64,000 nt of DNA, from assembly GCA_013407085.1 (NCBI GenBank), contig JACCGJ010010702.1, positions 1 to 64,000 of the forward strand, read 5' to 3'. Below are positions 55,776 through 64,000 of the stretch, in pieces. A program made the position numbers and the translations under genes. The DNA is from Atriophallophorus winterbourni (Eukaryota > Platyhelminthes > Trematoda > Plagiorchiida > Microphallidae). Positions within the stretch are counted from its first letter, which is position 1, and each line of letters opens with the position of its first letter. The notes beneath the pieces are model-generated. The model had not been told where the DNA came from, did not search any database, and saw only the letters and a list, made by a program, of their open reading frames with translations.

Positions 55776-57193
55776 TTAAGCAAAGATTTCCGGGCATCAT
55801 TGTTGACAGCGTTGGTATAATCAACGAAACAAACTTGCGGTGCTTTTGATTTTGTATCAAGAGGATGGAATAACTGGTGCGTCAATCATCCAACTATTTT
55901 CCCGATATGTAAACGGATAAGTAATTCCACCTGACAGCTCAAAACAATTCGCCGAAGCTCAATACTTTTTTGTACATTGAATAAATGCGATGTCGGGTGT
56001 GCTTTCCAGGATCGCTTTTGCGAATTGGAGTGATACGTACCGGCTTCCAGTAGTCGGGCAATATAAATGTCGCTATGCATCTATTAAACATAGATCAGAT
56101 GGGCAAAAAAATTCACAAGCGCATTTGTTCAGCATGAGAAGACAAAAATTATCAAGTCTCGCAGGCTTTGAGTGAGGCACTGCGGAAAGAGCAGACATTA
56201 GATCCAATACGCTTGTGGAACGTGGTGTTGAAAATGAAGATGGTGCAAAATATTATCGGTAAATGCATTAACTCCAACGGGTGGGGATAAGAAAGATTCA
56301 TTTGAAGTATTATTATCAGGAATAAAATGAAATTCCTTTCCACTCAATTGTTTGAGTGCGTTCTATAATTGACGACTGTTTTTCGTGTAAAACTTCCTCA
56401 GACGTTGGATTTCAAGCTTAATATACATAGACATCTGAGAAACAATGTCTCGATCAAAATTTGTATATGCATTTTTCCTCAGTTTTCGGATGACTCTCTA
56501 TTCGTTGAATCAGGATAGACAAATGTAGTTTCTTGGGACAGCGTATTTCAAAAAATTGAGGTACTAAATTAAAAATAAACATTCATGGGAAACGTCTAGA
56601 ACCGGGAAGGTATTAAAGTCAATGTCATTGAGCATTATTCTCAGGGCTGCAACATTGTCAGGTTCACAAGTTAACAATGTTCGTACGAAACAAGAGAGTA
56701 AATAGAAGTGGTAAAGTGATTATGGTCTCCAACAAGTGAGAACAAAGACTTTTGATAAGGGGCGATTTCAAAACGACGTTCATCTAAAATGCACGAAAAT
56801 TGTCAGAATGACAGCTGGGAATGACATACGCTTTTATCAAAATAAGTGATTGAAAATAAGAAAGATGTCATGGTTGGCATTCAACGGCCATACAGGAAAC
56901 TTCAGTTTTGTCAAAGGTGAAAATGATTTTATTAGAGTCACAGCACTCTTTGCGGACGAAAGTAATAACTCCACCACCACGAATTACAACGTAGAAGGCC
57001 CAATCAAAACGAAATCAAAGAGAAAACCTTCAATACTAATCAAATCAGTGTCAATTTCAGAATGAATCAAAGTTTCCTGGAACATAGTGACGTCATAATA
57101 AATGGAACGGTGTGAACTAAGGAGAAAAGAGATCTCACCAAATTTGGGCCAACAAGATCGCATATTCAAAGATAAGATAGCGGGTGAGGGCAT
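55776..57193 (-). mobile_element. CR1/jockey-like LINE relic (family L1), inverted copy
   Basis: The minus strand begins with an endonuclease start (ILSLNMRSCWPKFGEISFLL) at 57193. It then follows the same order as 8341-9630, ending at the VDYTNAVNNDA RT motif near 55820. Relative to the plus-strand copy it lacks the RT C-terminal half. Confidence 0.8.
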
Positions 57194-57373
57194 ACGAGTT
57201 GTTGCGCGACGTCGACGAAAAGCAATTTACCAACTTGTGCGATGCTTCTTTTTCTCTGTCACCGATTTTTTTGATAAACTATTCAACGTTTTTAGAGTGA
57301 CGGAGCAACATGTTTTATCTGGGAATTTCGATTCAACAATGTGGTATTACGTAATTCTTTTAAAATGCATCAG

Positions 57374-58640
57374 TTACAGTATCAGTATCAGTGTTGCAGG
57401 GAGATAGACAACCAAGTCGAAACAAGTGCCTAGATACTTTCGATGTGTGCTTGGGCGAGTCTCATATCGAAAAAAACGTTGCAGCACGTATCTTGGGAAC
57501 TGTGATATTTCGCGCTCCCTTGTAACGGGTCCAAGTCTTACATGGGGGAGTGAGCTTGTAACACCTTCATCTTGTGTCGTGTTTATGTACGCTACGGGAG
57601 ACTGAGGCCGACCACCCTTGAGGTTTACTGTTTCTGCAAACGTATAACAAAGGGGCGAATCGATCCTGAAGTTAAAGGATGTTTTTCTTGATCTGCCCCA
57701 GCATGTCATCCACATGATCAATGCTTTGCCACGGGAGAAGCCCGTCTGCCTGCAGAAGGGTAGCAGGGTCGATCCTATGAAGTCATCGAGACAGCTGAAG
57801 TATGGGTTTATCGAATGACAAGAGTAATTCGCAGACTAACACTACATTATCGCTCTTTCCTAGTGGTGGTGAGAAGACCAAATGTTTAATACCGCTTTCA
57901 ACTGTTCAAATAACTAGGTCGAGAGTAGACGAAGATTAACCCTCTCGGAATCTAGTTTGTTTGTTTACGCGTTGGTGGAGTGCATGGGAGGGTAGCCAGT
58001 TCAGAAAGTCGTTCACGTACCTTGAAGCATGCGAGTTTTGGTACTCCGAAGATTAGAGCACCTGACGCCATGGTCGGATGCGACGAAAGCTTGATTAACA
58101 AGAGAGCATCCTCTTTCAAACTAGTGTTTGGACCAAGGTAGACGCAGCTTAGCACTATACGCGTGCATCCATGCATGGGCAAGGCATATATTGTTTGTAC
58201 GTTCGTGTTATAAAGAGACATTTTATTTCTCAAAAGGGATAGCATTATTAACAAGGAGCAGCGCCCCTCCAGTCACCTTACCAAGAGGTCGATCGCATAA
58301 TCCCGTTAGCTATTGCAGCCGATACATGGTCATCATGAGCTAACCATGATTCCGCGAAATTCTTGTAGTGGGTGCCAGCAACTCTACAGAGGAGTTCAGC
58401 CCATTTAGTTCTAAGCGTTTTTATGGAACAGAAGAGCACTATCGCATGGGACTGGACTCCTGGTGTTAGGGGCAGCTAAGAGCTATTTGTCCTTGGGCGT
58501 AATACCCAAGGCTGCTCCGCGTTTTTTAGAGGCTTAATTTCATCAAGAGACAGAGCATTCGTTTTTGAAACGAATGACAACTCTGAGCATCCGGATTCAT
58601 CTTCGTGGTGCGAGTCAATGCAACTCAACCACGATTTATT
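57374..58640 (-). mobile_element. CR1-like LINE ORF2 endonuclease region
   Basis: Degenerate frames include TRIVLSCVYLGPNTSLKEDA, an endonuclease segment of the VYRPPN type. It is downstream of the ORF1 relic on the same strand. No RT was seen. Confidence 0.6.
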
Positions 58641-58643
58641 CTC

Positions 58644-59640
58644 TTAACTACGTATCGCAACGGTGGCGTTCTTCAATGTTGGAGTAAAATTGTCTTGAGG
58701 TAGCTTTATTGTCACACTACTGCCATTTACTGAGTTTCGCCTCGGGAGCGAATACACTGAGCTACGATTTACACCTAACTTCGACTTTTCAGCTCTAATT
58801 ATGCTAGACTTTTGCTTCTGGGCGGGATGATGGGTTGCACCACACACTTACCCTCAACGTGATGAATTTTCTTAGCTTTTGAAAGAAAGTAGTCGCGATC
58901 TCACTGTTTTGCGAATTCGACTACAATTGGCCGCGGCGCTCTGGTAGATGTGTCGTTTGGGTCACCTTCCCATTTGTCGACTCGGTGATCTCGCTTCAGC
59001 GGAATAGTAGAACGCATACCTGAAGGATGGAGTAGGTCGATGACCTTCCTGGGGTCACTTTTCTTACGAGACTTTGAGTCTCAGATAAAAGGCTCAACCA
59101 GTATCATGTATTGGACGTTTCTGGACCGTGTTCAGATACCTTGGTTTCAGGCTCGCTAATCAGCAACCACTTTTCTCAAGTTGTGGACTTCCCGTGCAAG
59201 TACGCGAGCATCCTAAGTTGGGTTAGTATGGCCACCTTAATTTTCCCTGACTTCTTCCCAGATAGCCTTCGGAGGACAGGAAAATGCCGTTGGTTTCACT
59301 TTTGGTGATCTCAAGGGAGTGTTATGCTGGATGGAGGCAGACGGGACTACTGACCTAGCTACTTCAGAAAAGGTTTTGGTCTTCGGAGAGGGACGTAGGA
59401 AAGAACGCTTACGTTCCTCAAGACGCTTCCGCTCCTCAACCAACGTTTCTACTGGATTCATGCAGTTAACGCATAGCCATTTAAGCCATCGATGGGCTGC
59501 ATAAATCTTAAAGTGAGTTGGCGACAGTCCAGAGCATTTGGGATGTGCCCAACGCAGGTTCACGTTGCAATCTATACCTTCAGGTAAACATTTGTTTCAC
59601 TTAGAGCAGAGACAATGAGAACAACTTTGAATCATTTTGC
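58644..59640 (-). mobile_element. CR1-like LINE ORF1 relic with PHD-type finger
   Basis: The minus strand has a cysteine/histidine pattern (CSK.NKC ... WAHPKCSGLS ... LKWLCVNC) typical of the PHD-like zinc finger in ORF1 of some CR1-type LINEs. A linker and then RPIVVEFAKQ.DRDYFLSKAK follow, the conserved basic segment of such ORF1 proteins. One stop interrupts the finger and others follow. Confidence 0.7.
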
Positions 59641-59722
59641 ATATTTATTTGTTGAACTTATAAAATGAATAAATTTCGAAAATTTCAGCTGCGTATAAAC
59701 AAAATTCAAACCGGGCGAGCAT

Positions 59723-60000
59723 TTAATTCAGTTTTGCAAGAAAATAGTCACGATCGCACTGCTTTGCGTATTCGACTACAATTGGCCGCGACGATCTAGT
59801 AGATGCTTCGTTTGGGCAACCTCTACATTTGTCGACCTGGTGAACTCGCTTTAGCGGAGTAGTAGGGCGCATGCCTGAAGCAAAATTGACCCTTGGTTGC
59901 CCTGAACACATTGTGGAAAAACGAATAATTAGATTCAACTTTGACGGGAAAAAATTCAAGAATTAATATTGTGCACGGCTGATTCAAAGGCTCCGCTATG
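59723..60000 (-). mobile_element. second ORF1 fragment of the same LINE family
   Basis: Reads STRSSRPIVVEYAKQCDRDY, a second direct copy of the segment near 58900. It is truncated on both sides. Confidence 0.7.
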
Positions 60001-60009
60001 TTTGTGTAC

Positions 60010-61246
60010 TGTAAGATAAGCAACATCAAGGAAGAAAAAAAGAATATCGTAAGTTTGGGTAGTTCAATGTTCTATCTTTAACTGGGGCAAAAGTAGTGAA
60101 ACCTAATCTACAACAAGTTTCACAAATATAAATGTGCTATTTACATACGCATACATATAAATATGGCATTTTACGGTATCATCTGTCATTTTTACAATAC
60201 TGACAGCTGTGTATAAAAGTTGAGGAAATTACAAAATTTACAAAACTTATATGTTTTTATTTTCAAGGTGACAAATCTCAACTATGTACTTTGTGAATTA
60301 AAGACCCAAAATACGAATTATTCAATTGTATCTAGATTCACATGATTATGTGTTTAAACCACTAGTTTCATGAGCAAGCGTATAACAGAGACTCCAGCGC
60401 TAAATGTACGATTTTATATTTTAATCATTTCTCATTATTCAGTTAAATCATTTTTAATAACTTTTCGACGGATAAACTAAGTAATGAATTTGAATGCTAG
60501 GTATTTTAATTATATTCTTTCAGTATTCACATTTGAATTCCATTATGATTTTCAGCGATTTTTAAAAGTATTTTTGAGAATGTGCCGACCAGATTTTCGC
60601 TCGACCCTAAGATACGGATTCGCATTTGTTCTACAAATCGGAAAACTGTTTGTCGAAACAAATAGTCAGCAATGCCTGCAGATACTTTATGATTTCAACT
60701 ATATTGTAATGAGTGGGGAACATATTTGGTACACAAAACATTTGCTGCAATGTCGCGAGTAATTTCAGAAAATATTTCATGCATATGCGAATGTTCTGCT
60801 TGTTTGCTGCAAATAATAATCGTTTTAGCAATTTCATCGAAAAGAAAACGCTATATTTTAAAGTAAAGTAAATATTTTTGTGTACAACTTATTCAGAAAT
60901 ATGAAGCAGCATGAATGTAGAAAAATTAGTATTTATCATTGGTGCTTTAATTCATTACATCAATGCGACGATTATTAGAAAATAAGGCCTCATTCACGTC
61001 TTTTAAATACTCATTATACTTCTTCCATATTTGTATCAAAGATAAATGTTTAGTGCATTATAATGCACGGTACATGCGGTGGGTTTCAATGCGTTCCTCT
61101 GTACTTATACTTAACTAAGAATCAATTAGGCGTTTGCTATGTTAAAAGTATAATCGATCATATAAAAATACTATGATTGAAGCTACTTATGAGTAATCCT
61201 AGAATAGACATTTATACTAATTTGGTCAAAAGTTGTATTTTTATAG
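60010..61246. other. no recognisable feature
   Basis: AT-rich with short chance frames. Nothing is supportable. Confidence 0.4.
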
Positions 61247-61278
61247 TACACTCGAATCTCGGTACTATGCCACCTCGG

Positions 61279-61322
61279 TACTATGCCACTCTCGCTACTA
61301 TGCCACTTTTGCTCGGTCCCAA
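61279..61322 (+). repeat. subterminal direct repeat, 5' copy
   Basis: 44 bp identical to 62668-62711. It contains two ACTATGCCACT motifs, which recur several times near the 5' end and are possible transposase-binding units. Confidence 0.85.
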
Positions 61323-61620
61323 CAAAATTCAATACAAAAAAATTTACTATGCCACTCCCTACTCTCGTTACTATGCCACTATTCTGTGGCTATTTAAAAG
61401 TGCATGTTTGCGCATTTTACGCATATAGTCAGCCGGTTTCAAGGTCAAACACGCGATGTTTCTCCCTGACCTAGTTACAACAAGCCAATGAGCTCACGCA
61501 CAACAACAAGCCTCTTTCCTACTCTTGCTTTAAGTATCGATAGATAGACCCACGAAAGCGCGCGCACAAACAGACACTCACAACAGTGACATCGTTATTT
61601 TTCAAACTATTCAGTCCATA

Positions 61621-62636
61621 ATGTCAGCTCAGAAACGCAAGCGAACCGACTTTACGCTGAAGGAGAAGCTCGAGATCATCGATGTTGCGAAGAAGGAGCC
61701 GAATCAGTCCAAGTTGGCGAGGGAGATTGGCAAGAAATGGGGCGTCGAAGTTAAGAGAACCACCGTGAAGGGCATTCTCAGCAAGAAGGATGCAAGAGAC
61801 CCCGTTTCTTCAAGAAGAAGGAGATCCCGGTCACGTACAAGGCGAACTCGAGGGCGTGGATGACGGCGGAGATTTTCGAGGAGATGTTGCGTGCGTGGGA
61901 CGGACGACTCGGCCAGCAGGGACGCAGAGTTCTGGTCTGCCTCGATAACTTCTCTGGCCACCCTCCCGAGCTCCAGCTGAACAACATCCAACAGGTCTTC
62001 TTCCCACCCAATACGACAGCCAATTCACAACCAATGGATCAAGGAATCATAGAGAACTTCAAGCGCCACTATAAAAAGCTGTTGCTATGCCGCCGGCTAG
62101 AGACGATGGACGATCGCGGAAAGGAGTTCAAGTTCACGTTGCTCGACGCTCTACACGTCGCCCGGTATGCTTGGGAGCAGGTCAGCAAGTCGACAATCAG
62201 GAACTGTTTCGCGAAAGCCAAGTTTATCGGAGAAGAAATCCGAACTGAGCCTCAGGATGCGGAGCTGCTCGAGATCTGGAAAGCTTTGCCTGCCGAGGAA
62301 AAGATGCACGATAACGAGCAGATCGAGCTGCCTGACTTTCTCGAAGCCGACGAACGCGTCGCAACTGGCGGGTCCTTCACGCTGGAGGAGATTGCGGAGG
62401 AGATGCTGTACAATGAGGAGCCGGTGGAAAGCGAAGACGAAGTGAACGTCGAGGAAATCGTTTTGTTCGAGGAAGCCCAGCGTGCTTGGATCACTGTCCG
62501 AATGTTCATACAGCAGACAAGCGGGAAGCCCGGTGTGATGCAAGCGTGTGACCGGCTAGACAACGAGATGAACGAGATCCGACGAAAGAAGATGCGTCAG
62601 CCGACGATTTTTGAGAGCTTTGGACTGATCGATTGA
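61621..62636 (+). pseudogene. Tigger-like transposase, internally deleted
   Basis: The N-terminus carries a CENP-B/psq-type helix-turn-helix (FTLKEKLEIIDVAKKE ... SKLAREIGKKWGV). Near 61800 the frame changes. The downstream frame resumes with VTYKANSRAWMTAEIFEE, which keeps the second and third catalytic aspartates (VCLDNFSGHP and NSQPMDQGII). The second DNA-binding motif and first catalytic aspartate are absent, consistent with a large internal deletion. About 340 residues remain; full-length relatives are longer. The C-terminus QPTIFESFGLI resembles the PCNA-binding motif known from pogo transposases. AATAAA follows the stop immediately. Confidence 0.88.
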
Positions 62637-62667
62637 GCAAATAAAGCCGTTTTTTTGCATACCTCGT

Positions 62668-62711
62668 TACTATGCCACTCTCGCTACTATGCCACTTTTG
62701 CTCGGTCCCAA
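62668..62711 (+). repeat. subterminal direct repeat, 3' copy
   Basis: Identical 44-bp copy in the same, not inverted, orientation just inside the 3' terminal inverted repeat. Confidence 0.85.
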
Positions 62712-62819
62712 AGGGTGGCATAGTACTGAGATTGCAGTGTATGTACTTTTTATCGAACCTAGTGATGGTCTTGACAAAACTGTCTCGGGAGGTTCGATGT
62801 AGGTTAACGCAATGAAAAT

Positions 62820-63843
62820 GGACTAAGCATTTTAGAATTGTGCACACAGTTCAGTCTTTGCATCAGTGACACTTTTTTCAAACAAAAACACAGCATAAGT
62901 TCTCTTGGAAACATCCTCGCTCTAAGCATTGGCATCAGCTTGATCTTATTCTTGTTAAAGGCAACAATATAGAAAGCGTACGTCATACCAGATCATATTG
63001 AATCGCAGACTGTGGCACTGATTACTCGCTGGTCTGTGCAAAACTGAAGCTTCCAGACACGAGATTTCCCCGCACCAAATTTTCTGGTAAGCCTAGGATA
63101 GACGTCACCCGCATGTGCGAACTTAATCAAGCTGCGCGGTTTGCAAAAGCCACCACAGCCAACTTCAGCAAGACAACCATACTTGAATCGGCTTCAGAAA
63201 ACTGGGAATCGATAAAAGCTGCATATGCCGAGTCGCACTTTCCAGGTTAGGTTCGAATAAAGCTCGAACGAGCGACTGGTTCGAAGAAAAAGCTTCTAAG
63301 ATGACTGATGTGTTGGATAAGAAACGGTCAGCATTCTTGGGGTTCAAAGGTATGATGACAGATGAAAGTTTACGACTTTTAAGAGCAGCTAGAAATAAGG
63401 TCCAACAGACTGCAAGACAATGTGCAAATGACTATTGTATAGAAATTAGCATAAATATCCAAAAAGTTGTGAATACTGAAAATTTTTTCAGTATTTATGA
63501 TGGGTTTAACAAAGCCATTGGTCCAACCAAACTTGAAACGGCACCCACTAAGTCTGTATCTGGTGACCCGATTGTGGACAAAACTCAGCAGATGGAAAGA
63601 TGGGTAGAGCACTTCTCCTCTCTCTACTCTATGGACAGTATGGTTTTACCACATGTATTTGAAAACGTCGAGCGGTTGCCAACTATTGAATATCCAGATA
63701 CTCCACATACACTTGATGATTTTAATTGGGCCATCGACCACTTAGCGAATGAGAAGGCCTCTGGTGACGACGGAATTCCACCTGAGCTAATCAAATGCTG
63801 TAGAGCAGCATTATTACAACCTCTTTACCATTTGCATAGGGTT
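62820..63843 (+). mobile_element. RTE-like LINE relic, endonuclease end to RT start
   Basis: The frame reads LCTQFSLCISDTFFKQK, then DCGTDYSLVCAKLKLPDTRF (end of endonuclease). After a stop near 63250 it continues through a linker to EKASGDDGIPPELIKCC, the start of the RT domain. It breaks abruptly at 63843. It belongs to the same family as the 24-31 kb fragments but is better preserved. Confidence 0.85.
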
Positions 63844-64000
63844 CGTACAACGAACCACGATGTTCAAACAAAGAATCACATACTGATTCGTCGTCAAGCA
63901 CCCAAGGCGCTTATGGATGACCAAAGTGATGTGTTGCTCACATCCTTTGCACTTATACACCACCATGTGAGCAACACATTAACTTGGTCATACATAAGCG
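63844..64000. repeat. third copy of the inverted-repeat family, forming a hairpin
   Basis: Starts with GTTCGTACAACGAACCACGA as in the arms at 3.2 and 4.6 kb. It contains GCTTATGGATGACCAAAGTG and, about 20 bp after the shared segment, its reverse complement running to the window edge. It truncates the RTE RT domain. Confidence 0.8.

Larger units (their letters stand above)
61249..62739 (+). mobile_element. pogo/Tigger DNA transposon, internally deleted
   Basis: A complete element of 1491 bp flanked by TA target duplications (61247-61248, 62740-62741). The terminal inverted repeats begin CACTCGAATCTC and CACTGCAATCTC and match at 23 of the first 26 positions. A 44-bp direct repeat lies just inside each end. 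The single transposase is split by a frameshift or deletion. The coding part is much richer in G and C than the surroundings, which suggests recent arrival. Confidence 0.9.

Overview
The window is AT-rich eukaryotic DNA dominated by introns, decayed transposable elements and simple repeats. No long host ORF is present, and most apparent ORFs are chance, repeat-derived or TE relics. The best guess for the source is a trematode, probably a schistosome-like fluke. The reasons are micro-exon gene (MEG) architecture, high AT content, and RTE-like, CR1-like and Penelope-like retroelement relics. This is inference; no diagnostic host gene is present.

The main content is a pair of tandem paralogous micro-exon genes on the minus strand, found by reading splice sites by eye. 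MEG-A runs 50789 to 39409 and MEG-B runs 35364 to 16800. Each starts with a 61-nt signal-peptide exon. It continues through a long series of symmetric micro-exons (9, 12, 15, 21, 24, 27 or 33 nt) separated by phase-1 introns, and ends in a short terminal exon. MEG-A reads through 22 exons without a stop and predicts a 145-residue secreted, basic, helix-rich protein. MEG-B has 17 well-supported exons. The two align exon by exon, with matching lengths in all but two pairs (A12/B12 and A21/B21); A7-A11 have no counterpart found in B. Ten of the MEG-A exons are exactly 21 nt, one heptad each, and all ten have a hydrophobic residue at position 5.

Layout. 0.7-1.0 kb: LINE endonuclease relic (-). 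2.3-2.7 kb: LINE 3' end with an (ATGA)n tail. 2.9-4.9 kb: large inverted repeat with (GATA)n ends. 5.5-6.1 kb: scrambled Penelope-like element. 6.5-8.0 kb: degenerate MULE transposase (-). 8.3-12.35 kb: CR1/jockey-like LINE plus unclassified repeat (+). 12.35-16.6 kb: nothing recognised. 16.6-35.5 kb: MEG-B, whose largest intron carries (ATT)n, RTE fragments and duplicated segments. 35.5-39.3 kb: intergenic with a LINE relic. 39.3-50.9 kb: MEG-A, with a possible MCM-like two-exon fragment and a LINE relic on either strand of its introns. 51.6-52.0 kb: direct repeat. 54.6-57.2 kb: inverted copy of the 8.3-12.35 kb segment. 57.4-60.0 kb: second CR1-like LINE (-). 61.25-62.74 kb: internally deleted pogo/Tigger element, visibly more GC-rich than its surroundings. 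62.8-63.84 kb: RTE relic (+), broken by another copy of the inverted-repeat family.

The two MEGs presumably encode related secreted peptides, and each has a TATA-like box upstream. Because every internal exon is symmetric and every intron has the same phase, skipping any exon would keep the frame.
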